A stretch of 64,000 nucleotides of DNA from Sandaracinus amylolyticus (GCF_021631985.1 NZ_CP070225.1:6696001-6760000), one strand, 5' to 3'. Shown: positions 1 through 9,072, counted from the stretch's first letter. The notes: generated by a model not told the origin, from the letters alone. A program made the numbers and translations.

Positions 1-59
1 GAGGTCACGCTCTCGCGCGCCCGTCGTGGCCAATCCCGCGACGACTACGATCTCTGGGA

Positions 60-1577
60 CTAGAAGAGCACTCGCAGCTCGGTCGCCGCGGGGTCGCTCT
101 CGCCCTCCGCGTTCTCCTGCACCTCGATCTCGCCGAGCACGTTCAGACCGAGATCCCAGGTCTCTTCGTTCGCGAATCGAATCGCGTACTCCGCACGATC
201 ACGCACGGTCTCGGAGCGCGACGGCACCCAGAGCGCGACTCGATACGTGCCCGGTGCGATCGACGCGGGCAGTCCGATGCGCGCGTCGAGCATGTGCGTC
301 TGTCCCGGCACGAAGCGCCGCACGTCGGTGCCCGGCAGCTCGACCTCGTGGCGCACGCCGGGCCCGTCGATCACGAGCCACACCTCGCGACGATTGATCG
401 GAGCCGCGAACCCCCGGTTCTGGAATTGCGCGCGAAGTCGGAACGAGCCGCCGGGTCGGATCGCGTCGGGGATCTCCGCCGCGTCGAGCACGAATCGATA
501 TCCGAGCCGCGACTGGATCTCGCCCATGCACCCTTCGGCCTCGAGCGCGTCGAGGACCGCGGTGTTGTAGTCGTCGCTCAGGAACGTGTAGTGGAAGAGC
601 CCGAGCTCGGAGAGCGCAGTCGTGCAGTTGGTGCGCGCCGAGAGCAGACACATCGAGCCGCCGACCGGCACGAACGGCGACTCCGACTCCATGTAGTCGC
701 GCCAGCGATCCACCGCGCCGGCGAACGTGCCGAGATCGTCCTCGCTGCCGAGGAAGCACTCGTTGTGGTGCCCCACGCGCGCTGCGTACGTGTCGGACCA
801 CGCGGCCCCGACCGCGATCGGATCTCCGTACATGTCGCTCTTGAGCTCGGGGCGACGCACCAGCGCGGTGCGCTCTTCGAGCGCGTCGAGCAGCGCCTCG
901 ACGACCGCGCGCTGCTGCGGCGGGCCCTCGTTGCCGTTGCTCGACTCGCGCCACTCGCCGTAGACGCCGATGAAGCCCGCCTCGATCGTCGCGATCACGT
1001 CGGCGTTGCGCGAGAGCACGCCGCGGAGCTGCTCGATGTGCGAGAGGATCCGCGAGAGCGTGGCGTCGGCGCCGGCATCGCTCTCGTTGTACGCGAAGCG
1101 CAGCACGACCGACGCGCCCGACTCGCGCACCTCGCCGAGCCCGCGCTCGAGCGCATCGAGGAACGTCGTCGGCAGATCGGTCTCGCGATAGGGCTCGAGC
1201 AGGACGAGATCGTAGGTGAGCGTCACGCCGCGCTCGACCGCGAGGAAGTCGGCGTTGGTGAGCGTCGTGAGATCGGCGCCCACGAAGAAGCCGCGCTCGG
1301 GGTTGAGGATCGGGGTCGTGATCTCGGTGAAGCTGCGCGCGCGCGCCGGCGCGTCGCCGGTCACGCCGGCGTCGTCGCTCTGCCCACCGTCCGCGCCCGT
1401 TCGCGCGCACACGTCCGCGATGCACTCGTAGCCGCTCGGACAAGGGCACGAGCGACCTTCGATGCGAGGTGCATCGAAGGTGCACGACGCCGTCGTGCCG
1501 AGCGCGAGGAGGCACGCGACGCGCAGATCAGAAACGAAGCTCGACGCCCTGCTCCGAGATGCGCGCTCGATCGCCAT
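60..1577 (-). CDS. DUF4874/DUF4832-type secreted lipoprotein
   Basis: The N-terminus has a hydrophobic stretch ending in a Thr-Ala-Ser-Cys lipobox, so a lipid-anchored exported protein is expected. A short Cys-rich piece (CPCPSGYEC) and an Asp/Gly-rich linker follow. The main body carries NPERGFF, which I recognise as the opening signature of DUF4874 paired with C-terminal DUF4832, families of unknown function with glycosidase-like barrels. The motif GVYGEWRES fits the barrel and the C-terminus looks like a beta-sandwich. I chose the ATG at 1577 because GGAGG lies about 8 nt upstream; an in-frame GTG 15 nt further up is possible. It overlaps the end of the upstream TPR gene by 50 nt, so the two are probably cotranscribed. 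Substrate unknown. Confidence 0.8.
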   Translation of the reverse strand: MAIERASRSRASSFVSDLRVACLLALGTTASCTFDAPRIEGRSCPCPSGYECIADVCARTGADGGQSDDAGVTGDAPARARSFTEITTPILNPERGFFVGADLTTLTNADFLAVERGVTLTYDLVLLEPYRETDLPTTFLDALERGLGEVRESGASVVLRFAYNESDAGADATLSRILSHIEQLRGVLSRNADVIATIEAGFIGVYGEWRESSNGNEGPPQQRAVVEALLDALEERTALVRRPELKSDMYGDPIAVGAAWSDTYAARVGHHNECFLGSEDDLGTFAGAVDRWRDYMESESPFVPVGGSMCLLSARTNCTTALSELGLFHYTFLSDDYNTAVLDALEAEGCMGEIQSRLGYRFVLDAAEIPDAIRPGGSFRLRAQFQNRGFAAPINRREVWLVIDGPGVRHEVELPGTDVRRFVPGQTHMLDARIGLPASIAPGTYRVALWVPSRSETVRDRAEYAIRFANEETWDLGLNVLGEIEVQENAEGESDPAATELRVLF

Positions 1578-2277
1578 CGCTCGATCCTCCACTCGAGAGC
1601 TCCACGATCAACCAGATCGTCCCCGTGACGAGGAGCCCGGCGCCCACCGCCCATGCGACCGTCGCGCCGAGCCCGAGATCGTTGGCGCGTGCGTGGGCAT
1701 CGGCGGCATCGCGGCCCGACCTCGTCACGTCCTGCGACTGCGCGTCGGCATCGAAGGCGAGCGCCGTGAGCGCACCGCCCACCGCGAGCCCCGCGATGCC
1801 CACACCGCCGAGGACGAAGGGCACCGGCGTCAGGCTCGGGCCCGATGGCTCCGCGACGATCGGCGCCGGCGCCGGCTCGGGCTCGAGGGGCACCGCGGCG
1901 GCCGCGGCGCGCGCCTCTTCTTCTCTCTGCCGCGCGCGTGCGCTCTCCTCGCGCACCACCGCGAGCCGCTCCTCGACGCGTTGTCGCTGCGCGCGATCGC
2001 GGATCGACGCGAGGTACACGAGGTACGCGCGCTCCGCGTCGTCCCAGCGCTCGAGGCGCTCGTAGCAGCGACCGAGGTTGAACTGGAACGCGGCGGTCGG
2101 GCGCACCGAGATCGCCTCTTCGAGCAGCTGCGCCGCGGCCTCGTAGCGACCTTCGTCGTACGCGATCTCGGCGGCGTGGAAGAGCGTGTCGGCGCGTGAG
2201 CGCGCGCGACGGTCCCGCTGTGCCTCGGCGGTCGGAACGACCAGGAGCAGCAGTGCGAGCGCGACCAAGAAAGGCAT
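1528..2277 (-). CDS. TPR protein with signal peptide and C-terminal membrane segments
   Basis: The start at 2277 gives a clean signal peptide (MPFLVALALLLLVVPTAEAQ). The mature part has two to three tetratricopeptide-like helical pairs (about residues 25-110), a charged Arg/Glu coiled region, a Pro/Ala linker, and two hydrophobic helices near residues 160-180 and 205-225. The layout matches the common myxobacterial envelope proteins with periplasmic TPRs and two C-terminal membrane segments, whose function is generally unknown. Longer in-frame starts exist but would bury the signal peptide. It is transcribed away from the pilus locus; the GTGGGCATCG cluster upstream sits in the shared divergent region. 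Confidence 0.75.
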   Translation of the reverse strand: MPFLVALALLLLVVPTAEAQRDRRARSRADTLFHAAEIAYDEGRYEAAAQLLEEAISVRPTAAFQFNLGRCYERLERWDDAERAYLVYLASIRDRAQRQRVEERLAVVREESARARQREEEARAAAAAVPLEPEPAPAPIVAEPSGPSLTPVPFVLGGVGIAGLAVGGALTALAFDADAQSQDVTRSGRDAADAHARANDLGLGATVAWAVGAGLLVTGTIWLIVELSSGGSSDGDRARISEQGVELRF

Positions 2278-2313
2278 GCCTGCGGGCACGTTAGCACGAG
2301 CCACGGCGCCCAC

Positions 2314-2377
2314 GTGGGCATCGAGCGCGCCCTCGCGATGCCCACTGCGCATCGAGGTCGCGACCCGCGATGCCCAC
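2314..2377. promoter_or_regulatory. Cluster of GTGGGCATCG-like elements (candidate activator sites)
   Basis: Three copies of the 10-mer GTGGGCATCG occur here: one forward at 2314-2323 and two inverted at 2336-2345 and 2368-2377. They lie 33-96 bp upstream of the -24/-12 element at 2410. The same motif recurs upstream of the other candidate sigma-54 promoters in this locus (17239-17302, 18371-18403, degenerate at 10061-10125). I infer binding sites for a locus-specific regulator, most simply the FHA-sigma-54 activator at 6571-7986. Confidence 0.6.
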
Positions 2378-2409
2378 CCCCCGCGCGCTCCGATCGCGGC
2401 GATCGGAGA

Positions 2410-2425
2410 TGGCACGCGCGCTGCT
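2410..2425 (+). promoter_or_regulatory. Candidate sigma-54 (-24/-12) promoter of the first Flp-like gene
   Basis: TGGCACG-CGCG-CTGCT matches the sigma-54 consensus TGGCACG-N4-TTGCW at all but one position, with the invariant GG and GC at the correct 10-bp spacing. The predicted start near 2436 is followed by AGGAGG (2439-2444) and the ATG at 2450, a well-formed short leader. Confidence 0.65.
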
Positions 2426-2449
2426 CAAGGGACGACGCAGGAGGTCACG

Positions 2450-2638
2450 ATGACGACGCGCACGACACGCACGCTCGCTCGACTGAAGGACGACGCGCGC
2501 GGTGGAGTGTTCGTCGAGTACCTCTTCGCCGTGGGCACCTTCGCGCTGGTCGCCGCGCTCGCCGCGGTGAGCCTGGGCGAGCCGATGCTGCGCGCGTATC
2601 GCTTCACGCGCGCGCTGCTCCTGTTGCCCTTCCCCTGA
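2450..2638 (+). CDS. Flp-like type IVb pilin (62 aa)
   Basis: The ATG is set by AGGAGG 6 nt upstream. The leader is short, basic and hydrophilic and ends in Arg-Gly, followed by GVFVEYLF. A Gly at -1 with Glu/Tyr at +5/+6 is the class III (Flp) prepilin cleavage signature. A single hydrophobic helix follows, and the mature protein is only about 45 residues, as in Flp pilins. It is the first gene of a transcription unit that includes a second pilin and the prepilin peptidase. Whether it is a major or minor pilin cannot be told from sequence. Confidence 0.78.
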   Translation: MTTRTTRTLARLKDDARGGVFVEYLFAVGTFALVAALAAVSLGEPMLRAYRFTRALLLLPFP

Positions 2639-2734
2639 CGCCAGCGTGGCAGTCGCCGACTGGCTCGCTCGCGCGCTCTCCCGAGCGTCGCGTCTCGGTA
2701 GTCGTGTGCTCTCAACTCGATGGAGGACGATCCC

Positions 2735-2944
2735 ATGAAGACCCGCAACATCACCTCGCGCTCGCGCTCGTTCCGCTCGCTCCACAAGGACGTCGAAGGC
2801 GCCGGGTTCACCGAGTACATCCTGATCGTCGGCCTCGTCGTCATCGCCGGCATCGCGGCGTGGACCGCGTTCGGCGATCAGATCGTCGCGGTGCTCGAGT
2901 CGCAGACCGAGCAGATCGGCGCGGCGGGCGGCGGAGGCGCGTGA
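2735..2944 (+). CDS. Flp/Fap-type pilin (69 aa)
   Basis: The start ATG at 2735 has GGAGG about 8 nt upstream, which decides it over the in-frame ATG at 2720. The leader (about 25 residues, basic) ends at Glu-Gly and is followed by AGFTEYIL, the Flp cleavage motif with Glu+5 and Tyr+6. One hydrophobic helix (LIVGLVVIAGIAAW) and a Gly-rich tail complete the protein. Family knowledge: Flp pilins polymerise into Tad pili after processing by TadV/CpaA, which is encoded immediately downstream and overlaps by one base (TGATG). Confidence 0.87.
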   Translation: MKTRNITSRSRSFRSLHKDVEGAGFTEYILIVGLVVIAGIAAWTAFGDQIVAVLESQTEQIGAAGGGGA

Positions 2945-3450
2945 TGATCACGACGGGCACGGTCGCCGCGATCGCGGCGACCCTCGTCGCGGCCCTCGGC
3001 GCGTGGACCGACGCGCGCACCGGGCGCATCCCGAACGCGATCACGCTGCCCGCGCTGGGCCTCGCGCTGATCGCCCACGGCATCGCCGGCGGCGCGGACG
3101 CGCTGCTCACCGCGGCGCTCGGGACGGTCGCGGCGGGGCTCGTGCCCTACCTGCTCTTCCGCAAGGGCGCGATGGGCGGCGGCGACGTGAAGCTCTTCGC
3201 CGCGCTCGGCGCGATGCTCGGCCCGAGCGCGGGCGTCGAGGCCCAGTGGTGGGCGTTCGTCGTCGGCATGCTCTACGTGCTCGGGCGTCAGGCCTACGAA
3301 GGGACGCTCGGACGAATGCTGATGCGCACGGCGCGCGTCGCGGTGCGCGCGGTGGTGCGCAGCGACGAAGAGCGCGAGGACGAGACGCGCACCAGCGTGC
3401 GGCTCGGGCCCGCGATCCTCTGCGGGCTGGTGCTCGCACTCGTGACCTGA
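2944..3450 (+). CDS. tadV: TadV/CpaA prepilin peptidase
   Basis: A 168-residue integral membrane protein of the A24 aspartyl prepilin peptidase family. The two catalytic aspartates are visible as Asp23 (WTDARTGRIPN) and Asp81 in the GGGDVKL motif. Several hydrophobic helices are present, and it lacks the N-terminal methylase domain, as is typical for TadV/CpaA. It should cleave and mature the Flp-like pilins and pseudopilins of this locus at the inner membrane. The start overlaps the pilin stop (TGATG), so translation is probably coupled. Length is normal for the family. Confidence 0.9.
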   Translation: MITTGTVAAIAATLVAALGAWTDARTGRIPNAITLPALGLALIAHGIAGGADALLTAALGTVAAGLVPYLLFRKGAMGGGDVKLFAALGAMLGPSAGVEAQWWAFVVGMLYVLGRQAYEGTLGRMLMRTARVAVRAVVRSDEEREDETRTSVRLGPAILCGLVLALVT

Positions 3451-3453
3451 GCG

Positions 3454-3896
3454 GACCCTCCGAGGAGAGCAGGAAAGACGAGGAACACCACGTCGACTCC
3501 GCTCTCCTCGTTCCCGTGTTCGCCAGACGTGCCCGACTCCGGGGGAATTTTTGAGGAGAGCAGGAGGGGTAGGAATACTACGTCGAATCGGCTCTCCGTT
3601 TTCCCGCCTTCGCCAGAAGAGCTCGACTCGAGAGCTGGGCACTGGCTCTCGCACGGCCCAGAAACCTCGACTCGAGCGCACCCCGAGGGCCTTGAGATCC
3701 CAGGAAGACCACACGACGTGGTCCCTCCTTCTCTCCTGCTCTCCTCGAAGATCCGTTCGAACGCTTTTCTGAGCACAGCACGAATCAGGAAGACCACACG
3801 ACGTGGTCCCTCCTTCTCCTCCTGCTCTCCTCAGAAATTCGCTCGAATCATTTTCTGAGCACGTGGTCTCTCGTTCTCTTTCCTGCTCTCCGCGGA
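3454..3896. repeat. Intergenic repeat cluster: two ~75-bp direct repeats plus inverted partial copies
   Basis: The 456-bp gap holds no convincing gene. Two near-identical ~75-bp units begin with AGGAAGACCACACGACGTGG at 3702 and 3787. Each continues with a CTCCTGCTCTCCTC block and ends in TTTTCTGAGCAC. A third, partial unit lies at 3860-3896. Inverted versions of the GAGGAGAGCAGGA block start near 3461 and 3554. CCACACGACGTGG can form a small hairpin. The cluster separates the pilin/peptidase genes from the tadE/tadG pair and could be a processing or attenuation region, or a repeat-mediated insertion scar. Confidence 0.7.
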
Positions 3897-3906
3897 GGCT
3901 TCGAGC

Positions 3907-4647
3907 ATGCGAGTCCGACACGACGAGCGAGGCGCGGTGTACGCCGAGATCGCGATCGCGATCCTGCCGCTCTTCACGCTGGTGATGGGCGTCGCGCAGC
4001 TCGCGCTGATCGCGCAGGCGTCGCTCGTGGTGCGCCACGCGGCGCAGAGCGCGGTGCGCAGCGCGGTGGTCGTGCTCGACGACGACGAGTCGTACTACGG
4101 CGGATCGCCGCGCTTGATGATCGAGGACGACGCGCCGCCGGGCGCGCTCACCGCGGTGGTCACCGCGATGTCGGGCTCGCCGGGCGGACTGCCCGCAGCG
4201 AGCCGCCTCGGCACCATCCGCACCGCTGCGTTCCGGCCGCTGCTCGGCATCGCGCCCGGGCCCTCGCAGGTCGCGTCGGGCCGCGCGGCACGCAGCATCC
4301 GCCACGCGATCGGCGGGGCCTCGAACGACCGCCTCGCGTTCGCGGTGATCTATCTGGATGCCGCCGCGGCGGTGACGTTCCCCGAGACGCCGGGCTCGTC
4401 GTCGCTCCGCACGAGCTTCGCGCCCGACGAGCCGATCACGGCGCGCGTGACGATGGCGTATCCGTGCCTCGTGCCGCTCGTCGCGGAGCTGCTCTGCGAC
4501 GAGTTCGATGCGCTCGACACCAGCGATCTCTCGTACGCCGCGCGCCCCGGCGCGCTCTCCGGCGTGCTCGACGGGAACGTTCGATATCGACTGATCCAGG
4601 CCGAGGCGACGCTCACGAACCAAGGCGCGCCCTACCCGTATCCCTGA
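3907..4647 (+). CDS. TadE-like pseudopilin (246 aa)
   Basis: The N-terminus reads as a short charged leader ending DERG, then AVYAEIAIAILPLF and a hydrophobic helix. The Gly-1/Glu+5 arrangement is that of TadE-type pseudopilins processed by TadV. The large Ala/Gly-rich periplasmic domain has few charged residues and no enzymatic motif. TadE/TadF proteins are minor pseudopilins needed for Tad pilus assembly. At 246 residues it is somewhat longer than typical TadE. It is followed 10 bp later by the TadG-like gene. Confidence 0.8.
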   Translation: MRVRHDERGAVYAEIAIAILPLFTLVMGVAQLALIAQASLVVRHAAQSAVRSAVVVLDDDESYYGGSPRLMIEDDAPPGALTAVVTAMSGSPGGLPAASRLGTIRTAAFRPLLGIAPGPSQVASGRAARSIRHAIGGASNDRLAFAVIYLDAAAAVTFPETPGSSSLRTSFAPDEPITARVTMAYPCLVPLVAELLCDEFDALDTSDLSYAARPGALSGVLDGNVRYRLIQAEATLTNQGAPYPYP

Positions 4648-4657
4648 GGAGCCAGCG

Positions 4658-6391
4658 ATGAAATCGTGTTTCTCGGACACTCGCGGCGCGATCACGGTGC
4701 TCGGGCTCTTCGCGGCGCTGGTCGCGACCGGGCTCGTCTTCTACGTGGTCGGGGTCGGCGAGGCGATCCGTCATCGCGAGACGATGCAGGACGCGGCCGA
4801 TGCGAGCGCGTTCGCTGCCGCGGTGCTTCATGCGCGCGGGATGAACCTGCTCGTGCTGGTGAACCTCGTGATGGCGGGCGCGCTCGCGGTGCTCGTCATG
4901 CTCAAGGTGCTGATCACCATCGTGGCGGTGGCGATCGCGATCGTGCTCGCGCTCGCGATCCCGACGTTCGGCGCGTCGCTGGTCGCGCTCGCGCCGCTGA
5001 CCACCGTGCAGACCGCGCTCTTCCAGGCCGAGGCCGCGCTGCGCGGGCCGGTGTTCGCGGTGCTGCGCATCGGCAATCGCACCGCCGCCGCGATCCGACG
5101 CGCCGTTCCCGCGGCCGCGTGGGCGCGCGCGAACGCGGTGATCCAGGACGACGCGTTCGACGACATCCCCGAGACCGCGGTGCCGCTCCCGCCGCGCATC
5201 GAGCTGCCCACCGAGGACGACGACTTCGAGCGTCTCTGCGGTCGCGCCGGTCGCGTGGTGGGCGAGATCGTGATGCTGCCCTTCGACAAGATCGGTGTGC
5301 TGCCCGACGCGGTGCAGGACGCGATCGGCGATGCGATCGAAGCGCTGGTCGCGGCGTTCTCGCCGTGGTTCTGCGGCGCGGGCGAGGGCGGCGTGCCGCC
5401 GAACCTCACGTACTCGGTGGAGCGCTGGATCCCGTCGATCGAGAGCACGTCGGAGTGCCTCGGATCGCAGCTCACGTCGGGCTGTCTCGACGCCGGCGAC
5501 GCGGAGCTGAACGCGCTCTTCGATCAGACCACCGGCGCGTGCCCGGCCGAGGGCGCAGCGGGCCACGACGACTGCCTCACGCGCGCGGAGGACGCGCGCC
5601 ACGAGTGCCGCACCACGCCGGGCATCCAGTCGTACGTCTATCAGCTCGAGCGACGACGCCGCGCCTACTGGGCCGAGGACGGACGGGTGCGCCACACCGA
5701 CGACGATCTCGCGCTCGACTCCGACGATCCGCGCGACCACGACGAGGTGCTCTCGTCCGAGCGCAGCGAACGCGACGAGCGCCTCTGCGACGGTCGATGG
5801 AGCGAAGATCCGCGCGGACCGGCGTGTGTGATCACCGAGGTGCCGCGCTTCACCGCGGGCATGCTCCCGGGCTCGCGCGACTCGGCGCGGGTGATCGAGA
5901 TCGAGGTCGTGCGGCACGTGCACGCCTGCCTCGTCGAAGAGGAGCAGACGCTGATCGAGCAGGACCCCGGGATGCTCGAGGACCGCACCGGGATGGCGTC
6001 GCAGCGCGTCGCGTTCGAGAGCGGCGGGTTCGACGTCGAGCTCGGCGGCGAGCCGTTCCAGACGCGCATCCTGGTGATGGGCGAGACGCCCTCGGATCGT
6101 GCGGCGCGCGGCGTCGCGGTGGCGGGCGGTGGGAGCCTCGAGGCGGGCGGCGATCTGCCGCTCGCGGATCTCGGTCGCATGTCGATCGCGCAGGCCGAGA
6201 TGTACTACCCGTCGACCGATCTCGCGGATCGCCCCGACTGGATGTGGAACATGCGGTGGCGCGCCCGGATGCGGCGGGTGCACGTGCCCGCGATCGGCAT
6301 GCTCGACTCGGCGTGCTCCGCGGTGCCCGGGCTCGACTGCACCGCGGTGCTCGGTCCGCTGCAGGCCTGGGGCACGATCATCGCTCACTGA
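4658..6391 (+). CDS. TadG-like pilus assembly protein (577 aa)
   Basis: It opens with DTRGAITVLGLFAALVATG, the RGAI-V start of TadG-like proteins in which Glu+5 is replaced. A first membrane helix, then MQDAADASAFAAA (typical of the TadG/TadE_N family) and a second long hydrophobic segment (residues about 65-120) follow. The remainder is a large soluble domain with at least eleven cysteines, probably disulfide-bonded in the periplasm or on the surface. No von Willebrand A motif is obvious. It is cotranscribed with the TadE-like gene and closed by the hairpin at 6400-6420. Confidence 0.75.
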   Translation: MKSCFSDTRGAITVLGLFAALVATGLVFYVVGVGEAIRHRETMQDAADASAFAAAVLHARGMNLLVLVNLVMAGALAVLVMLKVLITIVAVAIAIVLALAIPTFGASLVALAPLTTVQTALFQAEAALRGPVFAVLRIGNRTAAAIRRAVPAAAWARANAVIQDDAFDDIPETAVPLPPRIELPTEDDDFERLCGRAGRVVGEIVMLPFDKIGVLPDAVQDAIGDAIEALVAAFSPWFCGAGEGGVPPNLTYSVERWIPSIESTSECLGSQLTSGCLDAGDAELNALFDQTTGACPAEGAAGHDDCLTRAEDARHECRTTPGIQSYVYQLERRRRAYWAEDGRVRHTDDDLALDSDDPRDHDEVLSSERSERDERLCDGRWSEDPRGPACVITEVPRFTAGMLPGSRDSARVIEIEVVRHVHACLVEEEQTLIEQDPGMLEDRTGMASQRVAFESGGFDVELGGEPFQTRILVMGETPSDRAARGVAVAGGGSLEAGGDLPLADLGRMSIAQAEMYYPSTDLADRPDWMWNMRWRARMRRVHVPAIGMLDSACSAVPGLDCTAVLGPLQAWGTIIAH

Positions 6392-6399
6392 TTCTCCCG

Positions 6400-6420
6400 G
6401 GGGAGGCTGCGCGCCTCCCC
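6400..6420 (+). terminator. Hairpin downstream of tadG-like gene
   Basis: GGGGAGGC (6400-6407) and GCCTCCCC (6413-6420) form a perfect 8-bp stem with a 5-nt loop 8 bp after the stop codon. There is no long T tract, as is common in very GC-rich genomes. Confidence 0.6.
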
Positions 6421-6570
6421 TCTCGACCCCTCGAGCTGCGCGTGGGTCCCCACCCACTTGCGCTTCACCGGAGATGCAACGCTGTGGATCTCGAGGTTGC
6501 AGATGCGAGCGTGCGCCGCCTACTCTGTCCGCAGTGTGGGCTCCGCGATCGACGCGGCCGCACGCAACGG

Positions 6571-7986
6571 ATGGCGTGGGACGAGGAAGTCACCGCCGAG
6601 GCGGGAACGGAAGCGATCGCGACGGCGGGCCCCGAGCTCTCGCTGGTGCACGTGCACGGGCCGGGGCTCTCGAGCGCGGTCACGATGCCGCTGCTCGATG
6701 CGCTGGTGATCGGGCGCGCGCGCGAGCCGGGTGTCTACGCGATCCCCGATGCGCGCATCTCGCGCAAGCACGTGCGGCTGCTGCCCGAGGGTGAACGGGT
6801 CCGCGTCGAGGACACGAGCACCAACGGCACGTTCGTGATGGGCGCCCGCGTGCAGCGCGCGATCGCGGGCGATGGCGACGTGATCCGCGCGGGCGACTCG
6901 CTCTTCGTGGTGCGGCTCCGCGCGCGCGGCGCGATCGACGCGAGCGTCGCGGCGCTGCTCGGCACCGCACCGAGCATGCAGCGGCTGCGCGGCGCGATCC
7001 GCACGGTCGCGCCGCACGACGTACCGATCCTGGTGCTCGGCGAGAGCGGCACCGGCAAGGAGCTCGTCGCGCGCGCGCTGCACGACGCGAGTGGGCGCAG
7101 CGGCGCGTTCGTCGCGCTCAACTGCGGCGCGATCCCCGAGGCGCTCGCGGAGAGCCAGCTCTTCGGGCACGTCGCGGGCGCGTTCACCGGCGCGCGCAGC
7201 GACTTCCCGGGCGTGCTGCGACAGGCCCACGGAGGCACGCTCTTCCTCGACGAGATCGGCGAGATGCCGCTCGCGATCCAGGCGAAGCTGCTGCGCGCGC
7301 TCGAAGAGCGCGTGGTGACGCCGGTCGGGTCGACCAAGACGTTCGCGGCGCAGGCGACGATCGTCGCGGCGACGCATCGCGATCTGCGCGCGGCCGTCGA
7401 CGAGGGGCGCTTCCGCGGCGACCTCTACTCGCGGCTCGCCGGCGTGGTGCTGCGTACGCCGCCGCTGCGCGAGCGTCGCGAGGACGTGCTCGCGCTGGTG
7501 GAGCGCACGCTCGGCCGGACGACGTCGGAGCTCGACACCGACCTCGCGGAGGCGCTGCTGCTCCACCCGTGGCCGTTCAACGTGCGCGAGCTGCTCCGCG
7601 TCGCGACCGAGCTGCGCATCCGCGCGGCCGAGGGCCCGCTCACGCTCGCGACGATCGCCGATCGCCTCGACGTGCCCTCGCTCTCCGCGCGTCGCGTCGC
7701 GGTGAGCACGGCGACGACGATGGAGAGCGAGGTGGTGGTGCTCGTCGAGCCCGCGACCCCGACGATCGTGCCGAGCCCGCCCGCGATCGCGGCGCCGCCG
7801 CCGCGCAAGAAGAAGTCGCGTCCCCAGCGCCCGCCGCCCGATCGTGAAGAGCTCGCAGGCCTCGTCGAGGAGCACGGCACCAACGTGTCGCGCATCGCGC
7901 GCGCGCTCGGATACTCGCGACGTCAGACCCGGCGATTCCTGATCACCGGCGGCTGGATGAGCGAGAGCGACCCCGACGTGGACTGA
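6571..7986 (+). CDS. FHA domain sigma-54-dependent transcriptional activator
   Basis: An N-terminal FHA domain ([25 protein letters not shown]; about residues 45-105) is fused to a sigma-54 AAA+ domain. That domain has Walker A GESGTGKE (from Gly157), GAFTGA (from Gly203, the loop that contacts sigma-54) and Walker [12 protein letters not shown] (from Gly221). A C-terminal Fis-like HTH ([19 protein letters not shown]) completes it. FHA domains bind phosphothreonine, so activity is probably controlled by a Ser/Thr kinase such as those at 8134-9072 or 10154-12331. The candidate -24/-12 promoters in this locus are its likely targets. ATG 6571 has no clear ribosome site; a GTG at 6484 with GGAG upstream would add 29 residues including CPQCG. 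Confidence 0.9.
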   Translation: MAWDEEVTAEAGTEAIATAGPELSLVHVHGPGLSSAVTMPLLDALVIGRAREPGVYAIPDARISRKHVRLLPEGERVRVEDTSTNGTFVMGARVQRAIAGDGDVIRAGDSLFVVRLRARGAIDASVAALLGTAPSMQRLRGAIRTVAPHDVPILVLGESGTGKELVARALHDASGRSGAFVALNCGAIPEALAESQLFGHVAGAFTGARSDFPGVLRQAHGGTLFLDEIGEMPLAIQAKLLRALEERVVTPVGSTKTFAAQATIVAATHRDLRAAVDEGRFRGDLYSRLAGVVLRTPPLRERREDVLALVERTLGRTTSELDTDLAEALLLHPWPFNVRELLRVATELRIRAAEGPLTLATIADRLDVPSLSARRVAVSTATTMESEVVVLVEPATPTIVPSPPAIAAPPPRKKKSRPQRPPPDREELAGLVEEHGTNVSRIARALGYSRRQTRRFLITGGWMSESDPDVD

Positions 7987-8016
7987 TCGCCGACGCGCGC
8001 TCGCGCGGGAGAACAT

Positions 8017-8115
8017 TCAACCGCAGAGGGCCACGGAGGGCCGCAGAGATCGGAGAAGAGAAAAGACCGTTCTCCTCTCTCTCCTCCGCGGCCCTCTGCG
8101 TCCTCTGTGGTTGAT
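8017..8115. repeat. Long imperfect inverted repeat between convergent genes
   Basis: The left arm (AACCGCAGAGGGCCACGGAGG...) and right arm (...GGCCCTCTGCGTCCTCTGTGGTT) pair over roughly 40 bp around an A-rich loop near 8060. It lies between convergent genes and could end transcription from both sides. A related single arm occurs at 46462-46492, so this is a dispersed element. Confidence 0.7.
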
Positions 8116-8133
8116 TCTTCCTCTTCGGCACGA

Positions 8134-9072
8134 TCAGTCGTCGATCATCGTCGCCCCCTCGAAGACCGCGTCGTCCTGCTCGCGTGAGCGCGCGACGTGC
8201 TCGACGATCGCCGCGAGCTGCGCTGCTTCGTCGCCGCGCAGTGCGGTGTCGACGATCTCCGCGACCTCGCGCGCGCTCCCGGGACGTGACGCGGGATCGC
8301 GCTGCAGCATCGCGGTCACGAGCGCCGCGATCGACGCGGGCACGTGCGCGGGCAGCGGCGGGATCTCGGCGCGCACCACGAGGCGGCGCAGCTCCGCCGG
8401 GCTCGGCGCGGCGAAGAGCTTCCGCTCCGAGAGCAGCTCGTGCAGCACCACGCCGAGCGAGAAGACATCGCTGCGCGCGTCGAGCCGCGCGCCCGCGGCC
8501 TGCTCGGGCGACATGTACGAGAGCTTGCCCTTGAGCACCCCGAGGCGCGTCTGGGTCGCGCGCTCGCGCGTCTTCGCGATGCCGAAGTCGATCACGCGCG
8601 CGTGCCCGTCGCGCGCGAGCAGCACGTTCGACGGGCTCACGTCGCGGTGCACCAGACCGAGCGGCACGCCGCGCTCGTCGCACGCTTCGTGCGCCGCATG
8701 GAGCCCGCGCGCCGCGCCTGCGATCACGTGGAGCCGCACCGCGATCGGCACCACGACGCGCGCGAGCGCGCCGAGCAGATCGCGCACCGAGACTCCATCG
8801 ACGTGCTCCATCACGAGGAACGCACGCCCTGCGTCCACGCCCGCACCGAGCACCGACGCGACGTTGGGATGACGCACCCGCGTCGCCGCGCGTGCCTCGT
8901 GCTCGAGCTCGCGCTGCACCACCGCGAGATCGGCGGCGATCACCTTGAGCGCGACGAGCGCGCCGCTCGATCGCTCGCGCGCGAGATAGACGTCGGCCAT
9001 GCCACCACGCGCGAGATGACGCTCGACGACGAAGTCGCCGAGCGTCGCGCCGGGATCGAGCCGATCGTGCAC
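8134..9072 (-). CDS. Ser/Thr protein kinase (312 aa)
   Basis: A complete Hanks-type kinase domain: Gly-rich loop LARGGMADVY, VALKV with catalytic Lys43, HRDVSPSN with Asp144, DFGIAK at Asp162, and MSPEQ. It ends soon after the kinase domain with a short acidic tail and no membrane helix or sensor, so it is probably cytosolic. The GTG start lies 9 bp after the stop of the pseudopilin-effector gene 9082-10011. It is therefore likely cotranscribed from the same candidate sigma-54 promoter, and may phosphorylate the FHA partners of the locus. Confidence 0.9.
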   Translation of the reverse strand: MHDRLDPGATLGDFVVERHLARGGMADVYLARERSSGALVALKVIAADLAVVQRELEHEARAATRVRHPNVASVLGAGVDAGRAFLVMEHVDGVSVRDLLGALARVVVPIAVRLHVIAGAARGLHAAHEACDERGVPLGLVHRDVSPSNVLLARDGHARVIDFGIAKTRERATQTRLGVLKGKLSYMSPEQAAGARLDARSDVFSLGVVLHELLSERKLFAAPSPAELRRLVVRAEIPPLPAHVPASIAALVTAMLQRDPASRPGSAREVAEIVDTALRGDEAAQLAAIVEHVARSREQDDAVFEGATMIDD

